64,000 nucleotides of DNA from Polyodon spathula (Eukaryota > Chordata > Actinopteri > Acipenseriformes > Polyodontidae): positions 2,223,001-2,287,000 of the forward strand of contig NC_054553.1 of NCBI RefSeq assembly GCF_017654505.1, read 5' to 3'. Numbering within the stretch: position 1 is the stretch's first letter; each line of letters opens with the position of its first letter. This document shows positions 42,046 through 58,637 of the stretch, in pieces. A model generated the notes under the pieces. The model was given only the letters and a program-made list of their open reading frames with translations. It was not told the DNA's origin and did not search any database. A program made the position numbers and the translations under genes.

Positions 42046-43395
42046 AAGGTTTTGTCCTTGTACAGCAGGTCACCGATTCGTCCGGTGAGAAATGACCCGT
42101 AAACAATCATGGCTTCAGGAGCCTCTAAACACAAACTGACGTCGGTACTTAAACTACCTTCAGCATCTACAGATCATGTCACTTTCCAGTTCTCAAATGC
42201 CACATTTCTAATGTAGCCACGTGTTATTCCACCCCCCTCTTCACATGGGTTAAAGAGGACGGCCCGTGGACCAGTTAATTAGTTCTCCACATGAGCCTGT
42301 TTCCCCCATAAAATCGTTATATTCCCATGGAGAAAGGGATGTGTAGAGAAAGTGATGTGTAAAGGGTCTAAGGTCTTAAATTGAATGAGAACCCCTAGGT
42401 TGAAGAACATTGCCAGTCCTTAAGGTTAAAAGCTTAAATGATCAGAAACTCCCACGTGGGGTTTGCAGTGAGGTTCCTGACCTGCACTAAAAGTCTTCAT
42501 ATTGATTCCGTGCAGCAGTTTAATACAATGATAACCTGCTCTAGGCTGTCAGAGCTCTTTACTCTAAGCTGTCATTTTTCATCACAATGGAAAAACGCAT
42601 CCAGCAAATATACCAAACCCAGCATTTCATATAGAGGTTCATGAGCAGTACCCTGTTAAAAAATAAAGTGTGTTAGTGACAATTTGGAGCAAAAAGCTTT
42701 TAAAATATGCTGGTAAATCTTTTAAAATGAAAGAAATTCTTACAAAACACTAGAAAATATCAACTTAATTTGTTAATAAACTGTGATTAAAATGCAATGG
42801 TAACCAAAAAAATCATATCTGAAACGGTCCTACATTCTTTCATGGTTTTCATGGTGAACACTGTCCTTGTCACTGTTACTTGTATCCCCCCCTCTTCATA
42901 CTGCGTTCCTGATGCTGTCTTTAAGATGCAGTCCATGGCTGCTTCTCAACACTGTTCAATAACTCTCAGAACCATGGAACATTGATCACGGATTCTGGAA
43001 TCTCAAGGACACCTGGGTTCTGATGTGTTCTATTATTACTATTCTGCTCTCTTAAGAATTTGAATTTGAATTATAGGAGCACGCAGGCCATTTTTACAGA
43101 GCTTTGCAAGCACTTACAAAGCATTAAACTTACACATGATGAATAGCTTGTGATATCTAAGTGCTAATAAGCAGTGAGTCACAAACTGGCTCAATTTTTC
43201 TTCATTTTCATTGTTGCCATGGCTCAATGAGAGACACTAAATCCCACTCCAGGCTAATTACACTTTATTGGTTTACACATAATAATATATGCGCCGTTCT
43301 TCCTGTTACACTTGCTGTGTGGTTAATTCCCCCATTTCTTTTACTTGACAATACAAGTTCCTATTTTAAACAACAGGATTCATGTTAAACTAAAC
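42046..43395. other. Gene desert, no gene seen
   Basis: Nothing recognised. Confidence 0.4.
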
Positions 43396-43820
<425 letters not shown>

Positions 43821-44210
43821 TGAAGGATCCAAGGTAGAACAAGGCTAGGGCTCTACGTTGTATTTTTGATCACGTGATGTCCTTTTTTTTTTTTTTTTTT
43901 TTGCCAGTTCCATTCAATTAACCTTTGGTAAAAGTGTTGAATGTGAAACAAGGGCACTTTAGTTTTCTCTCCCTTAATGTGACTGAGACTATGATTATGT
44001 GTCATTGATAATGTAATGTGATAATGTAAAATCACCGTCTCATTCAAGTTACGGGAGAAAAAAAAAGGGATCTTGTCTCACAATCAATGTTAATTAAGAA
44101 ATGGCTCAGTATAACATTAAAGGGACATCACGTGACCAAAAACAACAACAACAAAAAAAAACAGAGAGCCCTAATACGAAGCATTTTGTTGACAAAGGTT
44201 GGATCCTTCA
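43821..44210. mobile_element. MITE-like inverted-repeat element
   Basis: Three matching blocks in mirrored order define long terminal inverted repeats. TGAAGGATCCAA (43821-43832) pairs with TTGGATCCTTCA (44199-44210). TAGGGCTCT (43846-43854) pairs with its complement at about 44166-44173. GATCACGTGATGTCC (about 43868-43882) pairs with GGACATCACGTGACC (about 44122-44136). The interior (~240 bp) has no ORF. If the inner TIR GGGCTCT is the true end (43848-44171), it is flanked by TA on both sides, as in Tc1/mariner-type insertions. The outer pairing argues for a larger element. Each arm carries an E-box CACGTG. Superfamily is not settled. Confidence 0.7.
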
Positions 44211-46113
<1,903 letters not shown>

Positions 46114-46459
46114 GGGTGCATTCACGCTTGGTTCACTTGGGCTGTTTTTTTTTTCTAACTGAGTGTGGTTCGCTTCATTTTGGAAACATATGTGAATGCT
46201 CCAATCAGTCCCTTTCAGAGTTTGTTTTAATCAAACCAAACCGAGTCCTTCTCAAGAGGTGATCTCAGATCGTTTGGGCAAGACTGAGTTTGGTTTGTTT
46301 GTTGCAGTGCAATGTGAAGCACACTCAGTTCAGAAAAAACACTGAAGTGAACCAGCAAAAAGAAACGAGTCCTTTTGAAGTGAACCTAGTTCTTTTGCAC
46401 TGAGGTGCACATGAACTCAGTTCGGATGGTTTAGAAACTAACCATGTGTGAAAAGGCCC
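46114..46459. mobile_element. MITE, Harbinger-like (346 bp with TTT flanks)
   Basis: The left end GGGTGCATTCACGCTTGGTT and the reverse complement of the right end GGGCCTTTTCACACATGGTT agree at about 14 of 20 positions, giving terminal inverted repeats. The element is flanked on both sides by TTT (46111-46113 and 46460-46462), a 3-bp target duplication of the kind PIF/Harbinger elements make. The interior is a series of GGTTTGxTT and GAGTCCTTTTGAAGTGAACC words with no ORF, so it is non-autonomous. Confidence 0.65.
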
Positions 46460-49400
46460 TTTATTATTCTGCAGTTATCAAATATGGACAGACAGTGTTA
46501 CTAGGAGACTTTTTTTCTTCTTAGTGTCGCCTAACTGATAACACCAGTGATGAAAATGTCCAAAATCCCATTTGCAATTAGCTGGTAACCAAGAGAAATC
46601 GATTGGAAGGGGACCACTGTGAATTAAAACAGAGCTTTAGTGACACTGTTTACAGAAAATGCACTTTTGATGCCCTCTATCAGACATATTTACAAGCTTT
46701 CCACAATATATCTGTTGTAGGACACCGTAATTTAAAGCACGCTGAGGCAGATTTTAATATGCACTAATGCAAATGCTGCTCTCAGAAAACCAGGGGAACC
46801 TGAACAATACTGACACTTACAGAGTAACAGAATGCCAGGGCTTGGGCCTCATTGCTTGTGGTGCATCGAGGTGGTGTTGTCAGAGGTTTAAATAATAGGG
46901 CACCGTGTTAGAGCCATGGGCTCAACAAGGTAAAGGGCACATAAAAGAATTATGTATGATTTATGTATCAGTGTATGACACAGTGTAGGCTCAGATATGG
47001 GTTTGCTTATGCAGTTGACCAGCATGATGTCACTGACGTGACGCAGTTGAAGAGAATGGTGTGATTTTTTTTCAGGCAGTTGACTTCAATCTGTTAGGAT
47101 CTGTATAGATTTTGCAACCACTGCTAAGTGTTATTGACATGTGCCTTGAACACAGCCTCAGTCTTTCAGCTATCAGAGACTGTTGCCTGTATTGGGAATG
47201 TCAACACAAATCCTCTTATCATGTGGAGGTCAGTCATGTGGGATTGGAGTCCTGTCATTGTATGAAGGGTCTCAGATGGTCCTAAAGATAATAGGCAGTG
47301 ATGACGATACGTTTTAGAGAGGAACAGGCAGTCTGGCAGCGGTCAGACGCAGGTTTCTATTGCGCTTGGTCGCTCGCTAGCTCCCTCGTTGGCTGATCTG
47401 ACCGTATTAATGAGCTTCAGAGAGTCTTGGCTGGAGATCATATAAGTGCTTTCTACAAAAATCCTGGAAAAGCACCAGCCCATTATATTCAGCCAGGTCT
47501 GGCAGGTAATCTCAGGGTTCAAGTGCTAGGTCTGTAATTGTGATAGAAAATCACAGACGGGCAGCAGGGGGGGAATAAAGAAACTTTAACTGCAGGAGGG
47601 AGCGGATTCAGGCAGAGAGCGCACAGGTCATTTCAAAGCAAATTGGGTTTACTGTACTGGTGCCAACATGGCTAGTTTGGACAAAAAAAACATTTTGCTG
47701 GGAGCTAAGAAAATAACGAGTTTGTTCTAGCACTTTAAAGCGAGGAAAGCCTCCCTGAACTTGCTTCGTTTTAGGAGACACATGTCTCAGGCAGTCATTA
47801 TTAATGAGAGTCTAAAGGCAGCTCTTCCAGAATGCTCACAATGTTACCCATTGCGCTGCCGACCCTTTTCCCTGCTGGCCCATGAGCAGCACAGGTACAG
47901 AGGGACCATCTGTGGAGCTGCTCAGCATCTGGGCCAGCCTGCTGCTGACTGGAGAAACCATTGGAATGAGGCCGTGTGGATGAGTGGAGAGACTATAGAA
48001 AGAGTATAGACTGGTGCAGGAGATGGTCCAGGCAGTGTGCCTCTGTCAGGATAATCGAAGACCCACAAAGTCAAAGATGAACATGAGTTCTGATGAACTG
48101 TCATGCGTGCGCTAGCAATGCGGTGCTAGCTATGAGTCTGTGACTCAGACGGTTTGTGTTTTGCTGATGATCCTCATTAGTGTTGCCATGGGATTTTTTA
48201 ATGAACAACATACGGAGCATCTAACTTCACTTCATCACTAAATAAAGCACCTGTGTAGCGCTATTGTTTTCGCCTCAAAGTCTGCTGGTTTGTAAGCAAA
48301 TCATATGATTATATAAAGGAAGCTATGTGATAAAGAAAGACCTGGCAGTGAAACTAAAGTTCAGGGCTTCGGAGTGACAGCTTTGGTCTATATGGGATTC
48401 TCTTTTGTTCTAGTTCTGTGTCTTGGCTCACCAGTTGCTTCAGTAATGCACGTATGTTGGTATACTGTATGTCTATGAAAGAATATAAATGAAAGTCCAG
48501 CTAACATGTGTTTTGGCTCATGACTTCATCATGCTGTGCCAAAGCTTTTTTGCTGCTTTGCAATTGAAAGAAAGAAAAACATTTTTACTACTGTTTCTAG
48601 CTTCTTTGTAAAAGTGCAGGTAAACAAAATGCAGTTAAACTGATGTAAACTTGCCTTACGAAGCACAGCAAGATACAGATATACGGTGTATGTAGTTTAC
48701 AAGCTGCTGTGGGCTTGCTTTCATATTCACAGCACAGCGTTATGTGCTGTATGGCCGGCTCGCGTTGGTGGAAGGAAAGGGAGTGCTTTTGGTTTGAGAA
48801 GTCCTTCATTTCTGAACAATGGGACATTTTTTTCCAGATTCACAAGGATTTTAGTGTTTAAGCTACTGAGCCGTGGACAGTACAGGTAAACAGGACAAGC
48901 GGCACTGATGCATCACTAAACAGGAAAACACATCAATGTCAATTAAAATAACAGGTCTGTTTGAGTAACAGCCACTACCAGCAGAGCACCATCTGCAAGG
49001 CTGTGAATCAGGACCTCAAACCTTGAGGGATGTGAAAGACGCTCAGGCATCAGGGAACTCCTCCACAGTGTGTGCTAAAAATACAGTGATGAACAGTGAG
49101 ATTTGGAATTGATTTTATCAGCCTCTGACTCTTTATTAAACCAAGCTTAAATATTAAGCTTCTGTTATGTTTCTGATGCAGGTTATTTCCCTAAAATAAT
49201 AACCCTTGCTAATTAATATCAGGCTTCTGACAACAACGTGCGCTGAAAACATTATTTATTCCCTTTGGGACTTCTGGGATATTTAATACTGTGGAAAGCT
49301 CATTAATGGTTCCTTTTATTCTTCTGTCATAAAAGCCTTGCTGTTAAGCGTTTCTATACTAAAAAGAAAAAAATGTGTTAAAGAATATTAGATTTACCAA

Positions 49401-51239
49401 ACTTGTGCTAAAAATCAGCGCAATTAATAAGTAGAAATGTGAGTCATAGTTTGAAGTGCTAAAAAATTATACAAAATCAGAGACTTGTTAATAAAACAAT
49501 AAACATCTCCCATACGCTGCGGTCCTGAATCTATAGAGGCAGTGGTGAGGATAACATGGTAAAAGTGTAGCAAAGCACGCCATTGTAAATGATAGTAAAG
49601 GCTCAGTATAACCAAGGGAAAACTGCTAAATTATAGCCCAGCTCTGATAAGGGTTACCAGGTAGAGTGAGACTTCCCGTCTCGTAGCACTACAATTTGGT
49701 ATAGATTCTTATCTTGGTTACCTTGAATTGTACACAAAATGAAACATGGAAAAGCAGGGTACAGCACAGTAAAGACACAGGGAAAAGCGAAGGAAACTGC
49801 TGAACTACTGGACGTGTTTCACAATGAACAGAATCTACCACTTCATTGGAACAGAGGTTATGGGTAATGCAGGCTAAACAGTGTGCTGTGAAATTATCAG
49901 AAAAACAGAAAGAAAGAAAAAGAAAGAAAATTCCGAAAAAGAAACTAGTAAATGACAAAAACCTTTGAGAATAAATGAACGATCCGTCTCTCTTGATACT
50001 GGAGGGCAGGAAAGGTCTGTTTTTTCACTCCAGCTAATTGTAGTGCTGCTATGAAAGATAGAAGGGAGCATTTATAGAAAATGAGACATAATGACAGTTT
50101 TATTCCTAATTGGCCTGCCTTTGGTTTTATATAGAATTTAATAAAACCACAAAGGTCAAAGAGATATATAAGAAGCATGGATCAATGTATGTATTTGGCA
50201 GCAAGTGAGGGTCTAATAAATTCTCAGGCAGTATTTTAGTTTTTGTGGATTTACCAGACCAGCAGAACTTCTCTGCAGACCTCTTAAAATAACTACCCCA
50301 AACTCTCTCCAGTGTTGTATAGCAGTACTTCCCTGCTGTAAAACAAACAGCTTCTTTACTTTCAACAGATTCCTCTCTGCCGATCAAAAAGCAACTGCTT
50401 TATAAATACAATCTTTCTCTATTTACAAAGCCATTATATTTCTCTCAATATTAATTCATTGCATTGAAAGCAGACAGCTCCTAAATTCAGGTGCTCACAC
50501 TATCCATACAGTATACATCAGACCTCTGGTACCATATCTATTGTGTACAGTCAGTGCTTGTACAGTATTTACCAGGCAAAGCATTAGTGCCAGCTGACCT
50601 GTGTAATGTTATGCCTTTAACCCTCCCATCTAGATTAATCATTAAAAAGTTGCTGTCTTTAGTCCTGTGTTTCTGAACCACTTCAATGGTCTTAAGTCAC
50701 AATCTCCTAAGGGTCTATTTGAAAATTTCACTTTGATCACATTCCAAAGTCAACATTAAGCCTTAAAAGTAAAACTTATATAACAAGTGTATGAACGCTA
50801 TTCTTCCCTTACCAGCAGGCATGGTTCAATTAGATTCAGCTTTAGTGTTTGAAGCTAACAAAATAATTTCATCAGTCTTACAGTACCTGCTGTGCACTTT
50901 CATTCCCTGTATTGATTGTGAAGATATGTAGTGCAAAACCAGGTTCGAGTCATGACTGCCGGCTCTACGCTCAGATATTGACTAAGCCTATTGTCCCCAG
51001 TCCTTCTGCTCCTCCTTTCCTGTCGATCCAGCTGCTTTCCCTGTTCACCCTGCTTTGCTCCTGAAGACACTGCTGAGGAGAATCTAGCAGTAACTTTCTG
51101 TAAGGCATGGAAACTGAGACCTTTCTTTAACCCAGGACCAGATATCATGATTTCAAGTTATAATGCATCTTTGCAATGTGTGTTTCTGTCAAAAAAGTGG
51201 AATGGAGACTTCTGTAGCAAATGGAAATGCATTCCATCT
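46460..51239. other. Gene desert, no gene seen
   Basis: About 4.8 kb of mostly unique-looking DNA. A frame of 82 codons at 47761-48009 (ATG in MLRFRRHMSQAVIINESLKA) lacks any recognisable family. No paired splice sites with coding content were found. Confidence 0.4.
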
Positions 51240-51448
51240 CAGGGCTGCCACCACTGAGGTACAAAAAACCAGGACATCCAAACAGAAGGGGGCTTGTTAA
51301 CCCTCTTTTGAAATCATATATTCATCCAAACGATAATATCCATCAGATTAAAAACCAGGCTCTTTTATTGTCCCGGGAAGGCATATTGAAATTCCAGGAT
51401 CAAACCGGGACAATCCAGGCAAAACAGGGACAGGCTGGCAACCCTAAT
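51240..51448. mobile_element. Short hAT-like MITE relic
   Basis: The left end CAGGGCTGCCACC and the reverse complement of the right end TAGGGTTGCCAGCCTG form imperfect terminal inverted repeats about 205 bp apart. The flanks TTCCATCT (left) and TGGCATCT (right) could be a decayed 8-bp target duplication, as hAT elements produce. There is no ORF. Confidence 0.5.
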
Positions 51449-54400
51449 GGCATCTAAGAGTTATGGAATTGTTCTTCTGTCAGCTATAACATCTTTACGT
51501 TTATTCCACACCCAACCCTTACAGATGTCTACCTTGGTAAATATTCATGGTGCTTTCCCCATGTTTAGATCTGGTTTCACCAAATTTCACTTTTTTTGTG
51601 GTTTACCGTAATCGACTCTTCTGTAACTCAGATTACTGCTCCAAAAAAAAAAAAAGTATGAGTTCATGTTACCCTGGAGAATTAAGAGGCCTTTTTTTAT
51701 AGACTGAGAATGTCTTCAGCACAGCATTAATCATTTTAACATCACATCACAATTCAAAAAGAAAAAAAAAAAGCCTATTACAAGTGTCTCCTTGAAAGCT
51801 GATCTCATTCCTGTGTCCATGCTGGATTGTGTAATAAGTGAGCTTGCTTTCCTGACTGTCGTTGGCAGTTTGCAGATACACAGGTGCTGTGTTGGGTATA
51901 TTATTGCAGAGTTGATGCAAACTACTGCAGTAGCAACTGTGACAGTTTTTGATGTTGCTGTAGTAACCCACCCTCACGCAGAGAGGCACACAAGCTGACC
52001 TTAGGCTCGACACCTTTCTGATATCGCCTGCCTCGAATACCAGCAACGCAATTAAAAAGGTGTTGATGGTGTCTCATGGGAAAGAGCCCACCAACAGTCT
52101 AAATAAATCATTTAATTTCCTCTCCTCATCCCCAATACCAAAGCTAAATTTAAGCAATTCATTTTACCCATTTCCCTAAATAGTACACTATTTTGCATAA
52201 TAAATATTATTTTTTTGATCTCACAGAGAATATAAATGACCATATCATATTGCTTTACAGTATTATTTTGTACAATATGTTTTAGATATAATTTAACAGT
52301 ATGTTAAGCCAGAGGGAAGATAACCCCAGCCTGTTGGCTATCTGGTATATACTTCCATATTGCATTCATATTTTTTCCCCTCAAGGTATAGCCTAAATTC
52401 CAGTTGGGAGAGTAGCAAAGAATGCTGTTCCTTAACTGTTATTATGGGAACTTGGGAAGTATTTGGAGCAACGACAGTGATTTTAGTGCTTTTAAAATGA
52501 CTTCTAGACTATAGTGTGGCCGCTTGCAGTGAGTGCTTGGCAAGTTTCCCTGCAAAGATTTCTACGGCTTCAAAGGGGGATATATAAGACTGCTTCTAAT
52601 AGAGACATCGCATGACACTATGATATGAAATGTGAAGAGCGCCAGTCTGTTTCTGGGGAAGTGATAAGTACTCATTATTACTATTCTCTGGGAAATTATT
52701 TCCAGAACAACCTTGGAGTGTGGACAGTTTGAAGGAAACTGCGACTCAATTACCTGCTGTCGTCTCTTGACAGGCTATAAGCTCATGCTTTGTATTCCTG
52801 TCCAAGTCGTTGGTATGCTGGCCTGGTCACTGATAGCAACAGTAAGGAAAGGACACTGGAAACGGTGATGAAATGTAGCTGAGCCACAAATATCACCGCC
52901 AGGGAAAAAAAAACAAGTGTTTGATACCAATCATTCATCATCAAGGTTAAGAATCAATGTTTGAGCAGAATAGACTTCTTTTAGAATAGCCTTCTTTCAG
53001 AATAGCCCTTTTTCATTTTTAAAAAGCTCTGAAAGCCCTTGTCACTGTTCCCCAAGCTGACCCTTGACACAGTAACTTGAGTTCATCGGCTCAACAGGAA
53101 AGGTTCAGCAGAAACAAGAGACACACGGCGACTTTTTCACTTGGGAAGTAATATTGATTTCAGTTTGTCATCCTCTGTGCTCCCGCGTCACCCCAGCTTG
53201 TCAGCCCAAGCAGTGCTGATTTATGACGCTGCACCGCGCCCCGACTGGCCACCTGTTAATTCAATAGCACTCTTTGTACATCTCATCCACTGCTCTCTTG
53301 AGAAATCACTTCATTGGCACGTTGCTGGCACTTGAATCCTGTGAGCTCTGTTGTTTCTGATTAGATTTGATCTTTGCAGAGAGTTTAGGTTTAGGTATTT
53401 ACTGAATGGCCAATGGATTAATCATTTAGCAAACAAACCATATCACTGAACACATTATATTGTTGATATTATTTATCATTTCATAAGATTTACATAATAT
53501 AATTTTTTTCTCCTTGCTAACTAGCTTACTCTAGCCTTAAACATAACTGAAATAATGTGCCCTATATGTGCGTGCCAACTTCATAAAGCACAAGATATTC
53601 GTAAGTGTTTAGAGATTCATTAACAGGTGTCAACTTTTCATGCATCTTTCAGTAGCTTTGAAATCCTCTTGCTTTATGTAGCTGCGTTTCTTTAATTATA
53701 AATATGCACTTTCTTGTACTTTCTATTAAGCTCACTTACTGCAAAGTCAATTCAAGTAACTTTCCTTTGTGGGTCCTGTAATAAAATCCCCTCCAGCCGT
53801 AACCATGCTCTGTGCTACATGCTTTCCAATGAATTAATGCAAGCTTCTACCCTTTCTGTTTAGCTGCAGTTCTGCATTAGTGCAATAGAGATTGACAGGA
53901 AAGAATCCAGCTATAAAAACGACCAGACAGTGATAGACATAGGAACTAAATATGTATGCCAATTCATAATGAGTTCCAGTGGAACACCACAGGAATAGCG
54001 GCTAATGCATTGCAGTTTAGAGGAATCTGCAGCCATTATATTAAAGTGCAAACCGAAAAAAAAAATGTAATAAACTTCTTGATGGTTAAGACAACTGAGC
54101 TGCCCCTGCAGGGTCCCAATCAATAAATGCAGTTTTCAAATATCAGAAGTTTTTCTACATTAGACCTGCCATTTGCAAAGAATGTTACCAGAGATAATGA
54201 GACTTCAAAATGGTATTTTGTATGTCAGCTCAGTCCGGCGAATAACAATAGTGTATTTAAAATGTCAATATCCTAGTGGAGCCGGATGAAAAACATTTGG
54301 TATAACCCGAAAACGAATTGGATCAGTGCAATACTGGTGAGTATGCCTCCAACTGCCAACACAGCCCTGTTATTCATTAGATTATATTCTCTAGGTTATT

Positions 54401-55921
54401 TTTAATAGAAGTTTACACTTAGAGTTGTAATTAGCACAGCTGTATAAACAGATTTACAAATGGTTCAAATTCACAAGCAGTTACTAAGAAGTAGATTTTT
54501 AAAATTGTTTTGTACTGCATAACATATTTTTGTCAACTGAATATAGATTTATATAACTAAATGGTATTTCCAAATCATGCTGCTATGGGAAGAAGCATTC
54601 TGAATTTAACATGTTATTTATATTTAACTTGTTATCATGCCTGACAGTCATCAAATCCTATTAATATGGCAAATATTTGCTTTCCTCAAAGAGCATTGCT
54701 TTGGCACTGCTAATAACCTTGCAACGAAATACCTCGCTGCACTGCAAGCACATGGCCTCCTTTCTGCGGGCAGTAACTGTGTGCTAAAAGCACTCCAGGG
54801 TAGGCTTCCTCACAAAGCAATTGCCTATGATGGTATTCCACAAATGTCATGATCCGAGCTAAAACAGGGGTCCTGCTGAGAAGTGGCATTTGAAAGCAGG
54901 CTGCAGTGCTGTAGAAGCTTGGCAGTGTCACCGGTGACATGTTCCTGTTGCTGGGGGGCACCTCTTAATTATCCTCAGCGGGGTGGGTGAATAGTGGGCC
55001 CTGCAGAGCTGTTTGTCCCTCTGCTAATACTGAGATATGAGATTCCTGAGTGGTAGGAAGGAGGGAGAGAGGGCGTACTTATTTCATCCACACTGGTATT
55101 AATCCTGTCAGACAGAGTGGCAGACAATATGCTTCACTGCATTAGATTGCCAGCTGTCGGTCATTGCAGGACAAAAGGGCAAAAGTGTAAGTGTTGTGTG
55201 TTCTGACCTAAAGCTGTGCTGCTAATGAAAACAGGATTGATTCAAGCTTGTGTGAAGCTCACGTTGCGTTGTTTTGTTAGGTAAGACTTTACACTAAGTG
55301 TCTCTAATTACTGTGCGTGTGCATAGTAGTTACTTAGTAAATTCCTGTGTACTTACACATCATTACAATGTTACCAAGCTCCAGAGCCCTGGAGGTGGGC
55401 TGTGCCTTTCCATTCAGGATTCATAGACACAGTAAATGTATTATCCTTATAAAATGCAGAGTGAGCTCTTCATTTTTAATTACAAAAAAAAATGTGAAAA
55501 AAAAAACCCCTTAACATTATGAATGTTTAATAACTTCTGCATCTTATAATACTTTCATCTTCCCTACCTTGGAGTTCATGCAGCTTCTCCTAGTGTAATA
55601 ACAATAGAAACGACTTAGTGAAGTGCAGGGCAATGAAGCGGACTGTCTGGAATCAATATTGCTCAATACAGAACACTAAGAATTATGCATTGCCATTGAG
55701 CTCTGTTTAAAATGCTAGCTTACGCGAATTGTGTTCCAGTCCATTCTTTGTGATTAAAGTTGTTAATGGATGGTAATTAGCTTCATTTTATGAAAACAGT
55801 TCTTCCAGTCAGGATGAAAGGTGCATTTAGCACTTTTGATTTGTGCGCACTATAATTAAACACTGTCATTAAATTTATCTAAACAACCGTCTGCTTCACA
55901 GCTGCAAACCCAACATACAGG
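51449..55921. other. Gene desert, no gene seen
   Basis: AT-rich unique-looking DNA with short A/T runs. Frames of 60-99 codons overlap on both strands and match nothing known to me. Confidence 0.4.
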
Positions 55922-56034
55922 CATATATATATATATATATATATATAAATAAGTAATTGTAGGAGGCTCCTAGGATATATATATATTATATATATATATA
56001 TATGATATATATATATATTATATATATATATATC

Positions 56035-56076
<42 letters not shown>

Positions 56077-56086
56077 CACATATATA
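55922..56086. repeat. Compound (AT)n microsatellite
   Basis: Several AT blocks separated by short unique words (AAATAAGTAATTGTAGGAGG, GATAT, TCAT). It is largely self-complementary as a whole. Confidence 0.9.
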
Positions 56087-56238
56087 CCAGGAAATGAAAT
56101 TACAGTCCTGTTTTTTGGTCTTCTGGATGTGTGTAAACCACCTGTCAGCTTGTTGTCTAATTACGGTCAATTTCTCTGTAGGTTAGACAAACGATAATTG
56201 AGATCATAGAGAAAATGACTCCATTAAACCAAATATTA

Positions 56239-56240
<2 letters not shown>

Positions 56241-56270
<30 letters not shown>

Positions 56271-56272
56271 TT
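56241..56272. repeat. (GTT)n microsatellite
   Basis: About ten copies of GTT with one GAT variant. Confidence 0.9.
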
Positions 56273-58233
56273 GGGCAGTAATTTATATGATAACCGTTTT
56301 CTCAGCAATAATTGTAATGCAGGCTGTTAATGGCTCGAGTCTGGATGTTTGCTGCATGTTTTAACGCCTCCAAACTCATGAATCAGTGGGGGAGCCAAAG
56401 GGATAGATGACAGGCAAACACTTAACTGACCAGAAGCATCGTTTGCTTAATGGGAAACAGTGCTGGCATCAAGACTTTTGAGGTTCACAAAAACTGTAAC
56501 GAGCTGTTCGAAGGGTGTTGTTTTTGTAGGGATAAGATTTTGCCATCGATGTTTTATGAAGGTTCTCCCTTTAATCAGGGTTTTTTTTTTATTTTCTTTG
56601 AATGTTGTGATTATGGTTTCTTTGAATGGGATTTCTGCACAGCACACAGTGCCGCCTAGTGGCGGAGTAGAGGTATGCAATCGACTATGGGTATTAAAGG
56701 AAAAGAGTCAGATATAGCTTTATGAAATATTATCAGTATGGATGATCTTGGGGTAAGCGCACAGGTTTTGTTGATTGTGTTCAGTAGAGTGGGCTGAATT
56801 GGAAGTTTGATTCAGTCCCGTCCCGTCCCGTCTCGTCCCCAGAGCACAATGCAATGCATGCAGGACATGGAAGACCAGTGGATTAAACACCTGCTCAAAG
56901 AAGGTTAAGCATTCATTGAAGACAGAAGGGAAAGCCAGGACAATGAATTCCAGAGGATAATCCTGCTGGTGTGATACTTGAAATGTTAAATAGATAAATT
57001 CAATATTCTATTGTATTTTCATAGGGGAACAGTAGATCGTTACATCATTGGCTATATAGTGAATGACATCACTAATACATTAGATTTAAATAAATGTGTG
57101 GTTACCATGGCATCAAAAGCCTATAAATACCTCCATTGCTTGTTTTCAAACGCACTATCCCTTGGGAAGTGGGAACGTTGGAAAGTTGGCTCTTTGATAG
57201 ATAATGAGATCTCAGTTTTTCAGATTTAGCAAAAATCAGCAGAAAACAATTTATTATGGCAACATTATAGAGAGCACTGTGTTGGATTTATGTTCACGCT
57301 CCAGCACCACAGGTTTCGAGGGCTATGTTTATATTGGGTTGCGTACAGGCATTAAAAAAAAAAAAAGTCAATATATTTCTGATAATCTACAAATCATTTT
57401 GCATTCATATTTGCATTAGCTTATCTTCTTGGGATGTGAAAACAACGTTATGCAAACTGCTACACCACCCACAGCAATCTCAAGTCTACAGATGAGTTTA
57501 TTCATTTGTAGGTATAATTATAGCTGTAGTGCATCTGTGGTTTCTTGAAAGCGATTTAATTTGAAAATGAATAGAAGACATTACACACTTTGATAAAAGG
57601 TTGAATCTTACTTGCATTAGTGAATTTACATTAGGGTGAGATTGAAATATGTTTCTATATATCTTGTTGTAATTTGGAGTTTAAGTGCTAATCCCCTCAC
57701 TAGATAGTTACCCACATCAAATACAGTGCAAAGCCTGGTTTGGCATTCACAATGCATTTTTTATATTCTTGAATTAATTTTGGGTTCTTTTGGTAATTTG
57801 GTACAATTAGTGAACTCAGTAAAAACGGAAACCATCCATTTAATATTCAGAGTGAATACATAAATTAAAGTAATTGTACAGTTTTGAATGGGATCATTAT
57901 TTTAATCCTCAATTGAATGGTGCTCTGAAATAGCTTTTCAAGATTATAGTAAAGCAGAACTACCGAGACAGCTGGAATGTACAATGTAATCCAGCCCATA
58001 CAGTATCAAAGGCACATACAAAACATTGCAGTGCATTAGCAGGCTTTCAAAACCTAAAAGATTTTCCGGCATACTGCACCACTGAGATTCTGGAAAGTTT
58101 GCCTAAAGGGACAGGATACATTGAACTCCTTTTCCCTGTAAACAGTCTGGTTTTCCTGTTTCATAATTGGGAAACAAGTCGCTGCTCTCTTAAATAAAGT
58201 TCTTATTTTTGCTAAAACGAGGGCTGATCCACC
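56273..58233. other. Gene desert, no gene seen
   Basis: A short CCCGT pentamer repeat lies near 56817-56838 (TCCCGTCCCGTCCCGTCTCG). Otherwise nothing recognised. Confidence 0.4.

Positions 58234-58310
<77 letters not shown>
58234..58310. repeat. (AG)n microsatellite
   Basis: About 76 bp of uninterrupted AG. Confidence 0.97.
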
Positions 58311-58313
<3 letters not shown>

Positions 58314-58637
58314 GGCTTCAGTTGCACTGACTGCAGCACAGGCAACAAGCCTATTCAGCCTATCCATCTAATGAAGATCTGCTTCTCTCACGGGTCCCTT
58401 TCAAAGAGTCGTTTCTCACCTGGCTTTACAGTAACAGTTATGCAGCATCCCCTGTTAGCAGTCTATTGGATTTAAAACATTGAAAACAAAAACACTTTTG
58501 CCAAGGCTTCAGACACAACAGTCCAGGTAAGTGCTACGTTGCTGTTTCTGAAGGCTGTGTTTGTGTTAACTGTTTCAAGGTGCTGAACAAAGCAAAGCTT
58601 GAACAGAGAAATTGAATAACATAGACATATACTGTAT

